From the NCBI GenBank assembly GCA_963764565.1, contig CAVXTD010000046.1:46533-110532 (forward strand): a DNA stretch of 64,000 nt, written 5' to 3'. The position numbers were made by a program, and so were the translations under genes. Positions 26,163-34,899 of this stretch are shown here, piece after piece; position 1 is the stretch's first letter; the number at the start of each line of letters is the position of its first letter. The notes under the pieces were generated by a model. The model did not search any database. It was not told the origin of the DNA and was given only the letters and a program-made list of their open reading frames with translations. Origin of the DNA: DATBLE01 sp963764565. GTDB taxonomy: Bacteria > Actinomycetota > Thermoleophilia > Gaiellales > Gaiellaceae.

Positions 26163-28070
26163 CTAGGCCCGCGCGGGCTGAAGGCGCGTGACGCGGGCGG
26201 CGATCGACTCGGCGTCGAGATTGTGGGCGCGGAGCACCTCATTGTTCTCACCGCTCTTCGGCACACTCGTGACGCCGATCTTGTGCAGGGTCGAGGCCGC
26301 CTCGGGCGCGGCGTCTGCGAGCGCAGCAAGCACCGCGTCGCCCTGACCGCCGAGGACGTAATGGTTGTCAAGGCAGACGATCGGCGTCCCGGCTGCAGCC
26401 TCTGCAACCCACGCGCCATCGATGTCGCGGAGCCACGGCAGGGCGATCACGCCGGCCTCCACGCCGTCGCGAGCGAGCAGGTCGGCTGCATGCCAGCCGG
26501 CCGAGACCATCACGGGGCCGGCGGCGACGAGGCAAACGTCTCCCGGCGTGCGGAGCACCGTCCCGCGTCCTGGGATGAGCGTCTCGATCTCGGGCGGGTC
26601 GAAGCCGAGCGCCCAGCGAACGCTGACGAGCCTCAGGTAGACCGAGCCGGGCGCGTTGTTGACCGCCCAGTCGACTGCCGCTCGCACCTCAGACTCGCAG
26701 AAGGGCTCGACCAACGCCATCCCGGGCATCGCACCGAGGGCGGAGATGTCGCGCACCGATTGGTGAGAGTGTCCGGGTCCACCTGGGACGATGCCCGCAA
26801 GCGATCCGACGTAGATGACCTTGGAGCCCTCGGTGGCGTTGTTGTAGATCTGCTCGTTCGGGCGCGTCGAGAGGAAGCATGCGAACGAGTGGACGACAGG
26901 GAGTAGCCCACCCAGAGCCATCGTGCCAGCCTGAGAGACCATGTCCTGCTCGGCGATGCCGCACTCGAAGAAGCGGTCGGGGAAGCGCTCGCGGAATTCG
27001 ACGAGGCCGCAGTCGTAGCGGAGATCCGCATCGAGGGCGACGAGCCGAGGCTCCTGCTCGGCCTGCTCGACCAGGGCTTCGCCGTAGGCGGTGACGAGTC
27101 GCTGCCGCGTCTCGGTCGCTGACTGGTGCTCGGCAGGCTCGGCTTCTCGGAGCTCGACCGGCCCCGCCCCGAGACGCGCGAGCGTAGCGTTCAGACGCGA
27201 CCTGATCTCCTCGACGGCCCGCTCGTACTCGTCGGCCGTCGGCGCGCCGGAGTGGTAGCCGTAGAGTGCCGTTTCGGCCTTCGGCAGGTCGTGCGGTTCC
27301 ATGAACGACACTCCCGCTCCCTTTCGTGTGTGCGCGATTACAGCCTGCGGGCGATCCTCGCCTTCGAGGCTTTCCAGCGTCTCCGCAAGGGCGCGCAGGT
27401 CGTGCCCGTCGCAGGTCGCCACCGCCCACCCGAAGGCTCGGAGCTTCGCCTCCAGGTCGCCGAGATCGCTGACCTGCGAGACCCAGGTGTCCGACTGCAC
27501 CTCGTTGCGGTCGACGATCATCGTGATCTCGCGCAGACCCCTGTTCGCGGTCGGCTGGAGCGACTCCCAGAACTGGCCCTCTTGCAGCTCACCGTCCCCG
27601 GTGAGCACATAGACGCGCCCGGAGCGGCCGAGCATGCGGTCGGCGAGCACGAAGCCACGCGCCTTCGAGATTCCCATTCCGAGCGATCCGGTGCTCGTCA
27701 CGACGGCAGGCATGGCCGCGACGTCGGGGTGACCCGGGAGGCCGTCGAGCCGTCGCAGCCGGTGGATCAGCTCAAAGTCGATGGGCCCGAGAGCCGCGAG
27801 CACCGCGTAGAGGCCGGGGACATCGTGGCCTTTGGACGAGAAGTAGCGGTCGCCCTCTCCAAGCACCTCGAGGTGAAGCCAGCTGACGATGTCGAGGGAA
27901 CTGAACGTCGTGCCGGGGTGGCCGGAGCCGGTGCGCTCGATCATGTAGAGCGCGTTCAGGCGGCAAACGTCCGCGAAAGCGGCGGCTCGCTCGAATCGAT
28001 CGCCGTGCAGCGTCGCGACGCGTGTGCACTCCTCCGGTGGCACGAATTGGAGCCTGGGGGCTGAGCTCAT
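26163..28070 (-). CDS. Transketolase (single-chain), glycan-locus copy
   Basis: 635 residues with both thiamine-diphosphate halves: RTGSGHPGTTFSSLDI, SSKGHDVPGLYAVL, STGSLGMGISKARG, LTGDGELQEGQFWESL and VDRNEVQSDTW in the N-terminal PP domain; AYGEALVEQA, FFECGIAEQDMVSQAGTMAL and PGGPGHSHQSVRDI in the Pyr domain; then a C-terminal domain. It moves two-carbon units between phosphosugars. About 20 residues shorter than housekeeping transketolases and lodged between a sulfotransferase and a glycan enzyme, it may supply an unusual sugar precursor for this locus (inference). It has its own promoter element at 28080-28085. Confidence 0.88.
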   Translation of the reverse strand: MSSAPRLQFVPPEECTRVATLHGDRFERAAAFADVCRLNALYMIERTGSGHPGTTFSSLDIVSWLHLEVLGEGDRYFSSKGHDVPGLYAVLAALGPIDFELIHRLRRLDGLPGHPDVAAMPAVVTSTGSLGMGISKARGFVLADRMLGRSGRVYVLTGDGELQEGQFWESLQPTANRGLREITMIVDRNEVQSDTWVSQVSDLGDLEAKLRAFGWAVATCDGHDLRALAETLESLEGEDRPQAVIAHTRKGAGVSFMEPHDLPKAETALYGYHSGAPTADEYERAVEEIRSRLNATLARLGAGPVELREAEPAEHQSATETRQRLVTAYGEALVEQAEQEPRLVALDADLRYDCGLVEFRERFPDRFFECGIAEQDMVSQAGTMALGGLLPVVHSFACFLSTRPNEQIYNNATEGSKVIYVGSLAGIVPGGPGHSHQSVRDISALGAMPGMALVEPFCESEVRAAVDWAVNNAPGSVYLRLVSVRWALGFDPPEIETLIPGRGTVLRTPGDVCLVAAGPVMVSAGWHAADLLARDGVEAGVIALPWLRDIDGAWVAEAAAGTPIVCLDNHYVLGGQGDAVLAALADAAPEAASTLHKIGVTSVPKSGENNEVLRAHNLDAESIAARVTRLQPARA

Positions 28071-28079
28071 CGTGGACCC

Positions 28080-28085
28080 AGGCTA
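28080..28085 (-). promoter_or_regulatory. TAGCCT -10-like element (minus strand)
   Basis: Minus-strand TAGCCT lies 9 nt before the transketolase ATG. Confidence 0.4.
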
Positions 28086-28488
28086 CCGTGTGGATGAGCG
28101 CATTGCGTGAGCGCAAACGCCGGGCCGGGTCACCGTGTCTTTGCGTCCTTCGACCCATGGGGCGCCCGCCGGTGCGATCGGTACTGTCGAATACCTGCGG
28201 TATTCTTGACCTCCCCCCCGATGCCGGTTACCTCCTTGTCGTTCCCTGCCCAGATCTCTACTGGTTGTCGCGGCGCGCTCTTCTCCCCAACGATCCGAAG
28301 GTATGCCAGACATCCCGGCCGGCTCGCCGGTCAGGCCCTGTCCGCCGTTGCCGGGAACGCGATCCCGTCTCGGCCGTCGGTCGGCACCATCCGGGGTTGA
28401 GCTGCGCGCTGGCAGGCTGCCGAGCGAGTGGTCCGGGCGCACTCCCGCGCTCCAGGCGGCCGGATCACGCCCGGGAAGGTAGCGGCGG
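28086..28488. other. 403-base intergenic region with a short palindrome
   Basis: No convincing gene on either strand. It contains the perfect palindrome AATACCTGCGGTATT at 28190-28204 (6-bp arms), which could be a regulator site for the divergent transketolase or the large + gene, and an uninterrupted C run at 28214-28220. The + gene downstream is preceded by GGAAGG at 28474-28479 rather than by a leaderless-type element. No terminator-like hairpin with a T tract was seen. Confidence 0.4.
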
Positions 28489-31400
28489 ATGGGCCAAGTA
28501 GCGCACGAGGTAACGCAGCCAGAAGCCGCGCCGGCCGACTCGTTCAAGGAAACGGGGCGTCGGGAATATCTCGAGGCACTCAACGCCGCCGCGAGAAGCG
28601 AGCGACGTCCGGATCTCGAAGCCGCGGTGCGGGTCCAGAGCGTTCGCGGCGGCGAGGTACGCGGGGGAGAAGGCGCCGGGAGTCGTGCCTTCGACGACCG
28701 TCGGGCGGATCTTGTCGTCCGGCATCTCCGGCGCCTCGTGAAGGCGAGGCTCCTGCCCAGGAACCTTTCGGTACTGCACATCGGTTGTGCGGACGGCCGG
28801 CTTCTCGCCAGGATCCGCAGCGCTTTTCCCGAGGCGGAGTGCTACGGCGTCGACTGGCCTACCGGCGAGCCGGGCGCGGGACCTGCGAGCGACGTCCCCG
28901 GTGTTCGGATCTTCCGCCTCTACATCGACCGGCTGTTTCAGTCGCGGCCTCACAGCAAGCGGTGCAAGTTCCACGTGGCGATCATGTCCGGTCGCTTCGA
29001 AGTCCCGGGGGCCACAGCGTCCAGATTGCTTGCGCGGCAGGCAGACGCCTGGCTCGACAAGCGCGCCAAGTACGTCATCGACATAGCGCCGCCCGACCGC
29101 ATCCGGGAGCTTCGGGAGCGGGGGAGGAGCATCTACTCACTGGAGTCCGGGCAGGGCGACCGGCTGATCTGCTGGGCGAGCTCCTATCCGCTCCCCGAGC
29201 AGCGCCGAGCGTGGCCGGAGCTTGTCGAGGCGTTCCTCTCCTTCCCCAAGTGGTTCTGGCAGAACCTCTCGCGTCACGGGATCGCCGACGCCCTGTGGTA
29301 CGCCGGGCACGTCGCTTGGGCGGTCCTCGACGGACGACTTCCCTGGGCTGCGCTCAGCGACCGGGATCTCCGGTCGAGATTCTGCGCGCTGCTGACGAAG
29401 ACACGGTCGGTTCGCGCCGACACCGTCTACGTCTTCGTGTTCCTCGGCGAGTTCGGCTTCGAGGTGCTCAACTGGCAGGGGGTGGTCCGCCGGTTCGCGC
29501 GGCGCCTGCCGTCCTCCAGCAAGATCGTGGTCGGCGGACGAAAGGGTCTCGAGCCTTTCTACGAGACCGCGGCGCAGTACATCGAGATCGCCGACGTTCC
29601 CGAGTACCGGGACAGCTACGCGGCCGCGTATTTCGCAATGTCGCCGGAGGAGTTCCGGAGACATCGACCGCCGACCCAGACGCAGTTCGAGTACGACCGC
29701 AACCTCCGTCGTGCGGTCGAACGCCACGTCAGGCGCGAGTTGAAGGTCCGTGCGCGGCGTGTCGAGTTCATCTTCAGCTCGCAGTTCAACGGCCTCGAAG
29801 ACTGCCTCTTCGGAGTCGATCCACGCTTCTACGGCATTCGCGGGCATCACGGGTCGATTTACGCGACTCTCGATACGGCGAACAACGAGTACGCGCCGAT
29901 TCAGGCCCAAACCGAATTGAAGCCGAGCATCGAGGAGAAGCTCGGCTTCAGCCTCGACGAGCCGTACATCCTCATGCAAGGCCGTCGACGCGTGATCGGG
30001 CCTCAGTCCGGAGGACCGCTCGAAGCGGAGCCGCTCGTCGCGGAATTGGCCAAGCGCTTTCGCATCGTGCACCTGTCGTTCGAGTCCGGGCGTTACCTCG
30101 ACAGCGGATCCGCAGCCGCCTTCGACGCCGTCACGGTTTACCCGGCTGCCTCGTTCCACGAGCAGAGTTGCCTGATCGCACATGCAGAGCATTGCGTCTT
30201 CCTGACGGAGGGTGATCTGGGCAGCCACACGTACCTCCCTCCCCTGCTCGGCAAGAATGTGACAGTCGTCGCCAAGCAGGATGTGTTTTCGCAACGCAGC
30301 GCCCCCGTCGCGTTCTGGAACCGAAACGTCTTCCGTTTCGGAGGACAGATGATTCCCTGGCCGTCCGAGAAGCTGGCCGCTTCCGATGGGTTGGAAGAGC
30401 TCGCGGAAAGCGTGGCCAAGCGCGCGAACGGCGGCGGCGCTGAAATTGAGACCGCTTCACCGGGCAAGAGGATTCTCTTCATCATGCGTCACGAGGGGTA
30501 CGTGCGCAATTGCGAGTACATCCTCCAGGAGCTGGCGGAGAAGGGGCACGCCGTCCATGTGGCGATCGGGCAGTCCTCCCGCAAGGCACATGACGCGCAG
30601 GTACTCGCCAAGCTCACGGAGCGCTGGCCGCAGATCACTCACGGGCGCCTTCCGACGCTGTCGATCCGTCCATGGGACGACGCGGCCGGACTGGCCAGGT
30701 CCGTCATCGACTATCTGCGGTATTTCGAGCCGGCGTACGAATATGCACCCCGCCTGCGAGCGCGCCTCGCACGACGCGCGCCGAGGGTCGCGGTCCGGTT
30801 CTTCGAACGATTCCCGGCGGCACGCCATCCGTGGGTGCTGAACACGGTGAAGGCTCTGTTCCGCGGACTCGACCATGTTGCGCCTAGCCATCTCGAGTCC
30901 GAGGAGTATCTCGCGACGATGAGGCCCGACCTCGTGGTCTGCACGCCGTTGCTGGACTCCGGCTCCAGCTCGCTCGATCACCTCAAGAGCGCGCGTGAAC
31001 TGGGCATACCGACGGCCCTGTGCGTGGCGAGCTGGGACAACCTCTCGAGCAAGGGCCTTATCCAGTTCGTGCCGGACAGGGTCATCGTGTGGAACGGCGT
31101 GCAGAAGGACGAGGCTGTCCGCATGCACCACGTTCCGCCCGAGCGGGTCTCCGTCACCGGCGCCCATCTCTTCGACCACTGGTTCGAGATGCAGCCCTCG
31201 TGCTCCCGCGAGGAGTTCTGCCGGCGGCGAGGGCTGAACCCCGCACAACCGTTCCTGCTGTACGTCTGCTCGTCAGGGTTCATCGCCGAGAGCGAAGTGC
31301 CGTTCGTCAGACGGTGGATCGAGGCGATTCGAAGCGCCCATTCCTCCCTGGCGGACATCGGCATCCTCGTTCGCCCCCACGCCGCCAACGCGATTCAGTG

Positions 31401-32034
31401 GCACGACGTCGATCTCTCGCACTACCGGAATCTGACCGTCTGGCCGCCGCTCGGAGAGGGGCCCGTCGATCCGGAGACGAAGCAACACTACTTCGACTCC
31501 CTCTACCACTGCGCCGCGGTCATTGGCATCAACACCAGCGCACTGATCGAGGGTGGCATCGTCGGAAAGCCCGTGTTCACGATCCTTGCCGAGGACTTTC
31601 GTGAGACCCAGATCGGAACGGTCCACTTCCACTACCTCGTGCAGGGCGGGCTGCTGACGACAGCGGAGGATCTCGACGAGCACGTCGACCAGCTTGGTCG
31701 GGTGCTGACCGGGGAAAACGAGGAGATGAAGGCAACCCGCGAGCGCTTCGTCCACGACTTCATTCGTCCGCACGGGCTGGAGACGCCGTGCTCGCCACTC
31801 GCCGTGAGGGCGCTGGAGGAACTACTGAACGAGAAGCCGGTTGCAGGTAGGCAGGGGGCTCACCCGGGCGTCGCCGTGAAACGGCTGTTGAGTAGGCCGC
31901 TCGCGGTGCTCTTGCATGCGTATGTGAAGCGGGCGCGCGCCCGCTTCAAGCCCGGCGGGTGGGGCGTCGGCCTGATCAACCGCCGGCGCGACATGGCTTC
32001 CACGGGGCGCCGGAAGAAGGACGGGAGAAGCTAG
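28489..32034 (+). CDS. Three-domain protein: methyltransferase-like + GEFGFE domain + GT-B-type transferase (family copy 8)
   Basis: 1181 residues, uninterrupted. Domain 1 (about 60-240): Rossmann methyltransferase-like, SVLHIGCADGRLLARI near residue 94 and ECYGVDWP. Domain 2 (about 310-640): VFVFLGEFGFEVLNWQG, SSQFNGLEDCLFGVD, then HCVFLTEGDLGSHTYLPPLL, resembling the protein at 19524-20558. Domain 3 (about 660-1130): complete family copy with KRILFIMRHEGYVRNCEYIL, ASWDNLSSKGLIQFVPD near 847, RPHA instead of RPHP, and GINTSALIEGGIVG, ending RPHGLETPCSP. A basic tail follows. The protein could couple sugar transfer and methylation on one chain; each activity is inference. GC by hand in one line is 60%, lower than the flanks. 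Confidence 0.8.
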   Translation: MGQVAHEVTQPEAAPADSFKETGRREYLEALNAAARSERRPDLEAAVRVQSVRGGEVRGGEGAGSRAFDDRRADLVVRHLRRLVKARLLPRNLSVLHIGCADGRLLARIRSAFPEAECYGVDWPTGEPGAGPASDVPGVRIFRLYIDRLFQSRPHSKRCKFHVAIMSGRFEVPGATASRLLARQADAWLDKRAKYVIDIAPPDRIRELRERGRSIYSLESGQGDRLICWASSYPLPEQRRAWPELVEAFLSFPKWFWQNLSRHGIADALWYAGHVAWAVLDGRLPWAALSDRDLRSRFCALLTKTRSVRADTVYVFVFLGEFGFEVLNWQGVVRRFARRLPSSSKIVVGGRKGLEPFYETAAQYIEIADVPEYRDSYAAAYFAMSPEEFRRHRPPTQTQFEYDRNLRRAVERHVRRELKVRARRVEFIFSSQFNGLEDCLFGVDPRFYGIRGHHGSIYATLDTANNEYAPIQAQTELKPSIEEKLGFSLDEPYILMQGRRRVIGPQSGGPLEAEPLVAELAKRFRIVHLSFESGRYLDSGSAAAFDAVTVYPAASFHEQSCLIAHAEHCVFLTEGDLGSHTYLPPLLGKNVTVVAKQDVFSQRSAPVAFWNRNVFRFGGQMIPWPSEKLAASDGLEELAESVAKRANGGGAEIETASPGKRILFIMRHEGYVRNCEYILQELAEKGHAVHVAIGQSSRKAHDAQVLAKLTERWPQITHGRLPTLSIRPWDDAAGLARSVIDYLRYFEPAYEYAPRLRARLARRAPRVAVRFFERFPAARHPWVLNTVKALFRGLDHVAPSHLESEEYLATMRPDLVVCTPLLDSGSSSLDHLKSARELGIPTALCVASWDNLSSKGLIQFVPDRVIVWNGVQKDEAVRMHHVPPERVSVTGAHLFDHWFEMQPSCSREEFCRRRGLNPAQPFLLYVCSSGFIAESEVPFVRRWIEAIRSAHSSLADIGILVRPHAANAIQWHDVDLSHYRNLTVWPPLGEGPVDPETKQHYFDSLYHCAAVIGINTSALIEGGIVGKPVFTILAEDFRETQIGTVHFHYLVQGGLLTTAEDLDEHVDQLGRVLTGENEEMKATRERFVHDFIRPHGLETPCSPLAVRALEELLNEKPVAGRQGAHPGVAVKRLLSRPLAVLLHAYVKRARARFKPGGWGVGLINRRRDMASTGRRKKDGRS

Positions 32035-32089
32035 GGTGCGGCCGAGGCAGCGAGGAGCGGATAAACCTTGAACACGAGGAAGTGCCCGC

Positions 32090-32842
32090 ATGATGGAAGC
32101 ACGGCGCGCTGAAGTCGCCGACTGGGCCACGCTGTACCTCGGCGGAATCGAGGAGATGGGGGTGGACTCGGAGTACGAAGACCTCTATCTCTGGCCTCGC
32201 ACTCCGCTCAATCCCGACCTTCAGGACGTCATCGCCAGACGCGTCGGCGTCGACGACTTCGAGGTCCAGGATCCTCGTTCGCGCTCGGCAATGATCGTCA
32301 CGAGGTTGCGCGAACTCATCGACGACCCGGCTGCCGGTATGCGTGACGATTTCCGTCTCGTCGACGTCGCCTGCGGCGATGCGGTCGTCCTCTGGCAGAT
32401 CAAGAAGGCATTCCCGCGGGCCGACTGCCACGGCGTCGACTGCAACAAGGGAGTCTTTTCGACGCACGCCCAGGCGATGGCCGAGGGCGTGCTTTTGCAC
32501 AAAGGATATCTCCAACATTTGTTCGTTCGATCACCGCCCGACGGACACAGATTCGACATGGCATTGATGTTGAACACGTATCGAGGGTGGGAGTCGGCCG
32601 ATCTCCGGGAATCCGAGCGAGATCTTCCAGAGCAGGCTGACGCCTGGTTCGCGAGGAACAGCCGGTTCGTGGTCGTGACCGCTACCCGCGCGCAGATCAC
32701 GAGGTTGCGGCGGGAGGGATGGTTCGTCGCGGAGCTCGGCAAGGGCGAGGACGAGTCGATCATGATCTGTGCCTCCCGCGAGTACCGTCGGTCGCGACTG
32801 GCGAGAGCCGGCAACTGGCTGCGCGGCCGGCTGGGGAGATGA
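32090..32842 (+). CDS. Class I SAM methyltransferase-like protein
   Basis: 250 residues. RLVDVACGDAVVLWQIKKAF is a SAM-binding motif I variant, followed by DCHGVDCNKGVFS (acidic motif II) and FDMALMLNTYRGWES. The pattern is similar to domain 1 of the preceding 1181-residue protein (IGCADGRLLARI ... ECYGVDWP), so the two may be paralogues. A GAGGAAG ribosome-binding site lies about 8 nt before the ATG, unlike the leaderless genes elsewhere. It is followed after 9 nt by an aminotransferase on the same strand. The acceptor is unknown; the basic C-terminus (RLARAGNWLRGRLGR) may touch membrane. Confidence 0.65.
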   Translation: MMEARRAEVADWATLYLGGIEEMGVDSEYEDLYLWPRTPLNPDLQDVIARRVGVDDFEVQDPRSRSAMIVTRLRELIDDPAAGMRDDFRLVDVACGDAVVLWQIKKAFPRADCHGVDCNKGVFSTHAQAMAEGVLLHKGYLQHLFVRSPPDGHRFDMALMLNTYRGWESADLRESERDLPEQADAWFARNSRFVVVTATRAQITRLRREGWFVAELGKGEDESIMICASREYRRSRLARAGNWLRGRLGR

Positions 32843-32851
32843 GGTAGTGCC

Positions 32852-33988
32852 TTGATCAACATCTTTCAGCCGAGCCTGGGCCGGCGAGAGCTCGACGCGG
32901 TAGCGCGCGTCTTCGAGAGCAACTGGACCGGCAGGGGCAAGCTGACGGCCGAGTTCGAGCAGAAGTTCGCCGACCACCTCGGTGTCCCCAGGACACTCGT
33001 CCGCAGCGTGAGCTGCTGCAGCGAAGGGCTGTTTCAGTCCATCGAGCTGCTCGGGTTCGGGCCGGGGGACGAGGTCATCCTCCCGTCGATCAGCTTCGTC
33101 GCCATGGCCAACGCGATATGTGCACGCGGCGCGACACCCGTCTTCTGTGACGTCGACCCGCACACGCTGAATGCCACCGCGTCGACCATCGAGGCCAAGC
33201 TGACGGCAAAGACCAAGGCCGTGGCGATCATCCACTACGGCGGCCTGCCGTGCGAGATGGACGACATCCTCGAGCTCGTGCAATCTCATCGGCTCGCCCT
33301 CATCGAGGACAGCGCTTGCAGCGTTGCATCGACGTATCGCGGGACGGCATGCGGCACGTTCGGCACGGTGGGTGCCTGGTCGTTCGACTCGATGAAGATT
33401 CTCGTCACCGGCGACGGCGGGATGGTGTACCTGAACGAGGAAGAGCTCGCGCAGCGCACGGAGGAGGCGCTGTATCTCGGACTACAGACGACCAGTGGTC
33501 TCACGAGCAGGGCTGAGCAACGCTGGTGGGAGTTCGAGATCTCGACGTTCGGGCGGCGCGCAATCATGAACGACATTGCGTCGGCTATCGGCCTCGAACA
33601 GCTCGATCGTCTTCCGTCGTTCATCCGGCGGCGGCAGGAGATCCACGAGCACTACGATCGTGAGCTCGCCGGCATCGCCGGACTCGTCACGCCTCCCGAG
33701 ATCCCCGAGCACATGACGTCGTCGTTCTACTTCTACTGGATCCAGACGGAGCCGGAGACACGTGATCTCCTTGCCAGATTCCTGAGGGACAAGGACGTTT
33801 ACACGACGTTCCGGTACTACCCTCTGCACCTGGTAGCCCACTACGGGAGCGACGCCTCGCTTCCCGCCGCGGAGAGCGCCGCACTGTCGACGCTCTGCAT
33901 TCCGATTCACCAGGCGATGACGGAAGACGACGTCTTCCAGGTCGTCGGGGCCGTTCGAGCCTTCTTCCCCCGATCCCACGCAACCTAG
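32852..33988 (+). CDS. DegT/DnrJ/EryC1-family aminotransferase
   Basis: 378 residues from a TTG (32852) preceded by GAGG at 32841-32844; no ATG or GTG is available nearby. INIFQPSLGRRELDAVARVF, then VSCCSEGLFQSIELLG in place of the usual SGTxAL loop, ALIEDSACSVAS with the PLP-contacting Asp, and WSFDSMKILVTGDGG with the Schiff-base Lys. It belongs to the PLP sugar-aminotransferase fold; the Cys-rich phosphate loop and SMK context differ from the other copies here and suggest a distinct substrate. Third gene of the 28.5-34.9 kb + block. Confidence 0.8.
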   Translation: MINIFQPSLGRRELDAVARVFESNWTGRGKLTAEFEQKFADHLGVPRTLVRSVSCCSEGLFQSIELLGFGPGDEVILPSISFVAMANAICARGATPVFCDVDPHTLNATASTIEAKLTAKTKAVAIIHYGGLPCEMDDILELVQSHRLALIEDSACSVASTYRGTACGTFGTVGAWSFDSMKILVTGDGGMVYLNEEELAQRTEEALYLGLQTTSGLTSRAEQRWWEFEISTFGRRAIMNDIASAIGLEQLDRLPSFIRRRQEIHEHYDRELAGIAGLVTPPEIPEHMTSSFYFYWIQTEPETRDLLARFLRDKDVYTTFRYYPLHLVAHYGSDASLPAAESAALSTLCIPIHQAMTEDDVFQVVGAVRAFFPRSHAT

Positions 33989-34043
33989 CGGGGCCTGCTT
34001 GTGGCCGACAGGCAGTCTTCGTAACGGATTGCACTCGGTCTGA

Positions 34044-34886
34044 GTGATGCCAGAAGCAAGGGGCGCGCCAGTGCTGGCGATCTATGCGTCGACGGGACGT
34101 ACCGGCTCGACGTTTCTGTGCCGCCTCTTTCAGTGGTCCCCGCCGGCGGCAGTTTTCCACGGCCGCGTGGGAGAGCGCTGGTGGGGCAACTGGTGTCATC
34201 CCGAGCGCTCCATTGCCAGGGGCACGGCCGACGAGATGGCTGCCGGTTACCTGGCGTGCATCGAGGCGCTCGACCCCGGCAAGGACGTCTATGTCGAGGG
34301 CAATCCCCGCTTCGTCGAGGCCGTTGCCCAGACACACGCGATTTCCGATCCACGTGAGGTCGTCAAGCTCGTGCAGGCGCAAGGGGTGACCGTCCGATGC
34401 CTCTTCATGGTGCGCAACCCGGCCGACTTTGCGCTCTCGATGAAGAACCGGTTCCGGGAGCTCGGCCGCACGCCGTGGCTTCAGCCCGAAGTAGTAGGCG
34501 AAACCCTTAGCGTGGAGACGTTCGAGACGGTGTACGGGTTTCCCGCGGACGAGTTCATGGCGCTCGATACGTTCGGCAAGACGTGCGCCTCATGGGTCTT
34601 GCGAAACCGGTTTCTGAAGCCGCTCGTCGACCTCGAGGAATGTCTCTTCATCAAATTCGAGGACCTGTTCGATCCTGACGCAAGCGACATGGAGTTCGTG
34701 CGGATGATCCAGGAGATTCACGAGCACGTACGGCTACCCGCCTGCGAGCCGGTCGACAAGCTCATACAGCAACGCCAGCGCCGCCGAAATGCGTCGGTGA
34801 AGCTCGAAAGCCTGACCGACGAGGAAATGGATCGGCTGAAGACGCTTTGCGGTGCCGCCGCGTCCGAATGGGGATATCGGATCTGA
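34044..34886 (+). CDS. Sulfotransferase-like P-loop protein
   Basis: 280 residues. IYASTGRTGSTFLCRLFQ near the N-terminus is a PAPS-binding P-loop; RCLFMVRNPADFALSMKNRF is the 3'-phosphate-binding RxPxD-like segment and helix. The family transfers sulfate to hydroxyls of carbohydrates or other metabolites. Starts are GTG 34044 or ATG 34047, adjacent codons. One line inside counts 58% GC. The gene lies 55 nt after the aminotransferase on the same strand and may belong to the same transcript; it is the third sulfotransferase-like gene in the window. Confidence 0.68.
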   Translation: MMPEARGAPVLAIYASTGRTGSTFLCRLFQWSPPAAVFHGRVGERWWGNWCHPERSIARGTADEMAAGYLACIEALDPGKDVYVEGNPRFVEAVAQTHAISDPREVVKLVQAQGVTVRCLFMVRNPADFALSMKNRFRELGRTPWLQPEVVGETLSVETFETVYGFPADEFMALDTFGKTCASWVLRNRFLKPLVDLEECLFIKFEDLFDPDASDMEFVRMIQEIHEHVRLPACEPVDKLIQQRQRRRNASVKLESLTDEEMDRLKTLCGAAASEWGYRI

Positions 34887-34899
34887 GGAAGCCGGCGCC

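Noticed and set aside
28083..28781. 232-codon minus-strand ORF upstream of the transketolase
   Set aside because: Mostly antisense to the start of the 1181-residue gene, Ser/Arg-rich, no motif and no promoter-like element.
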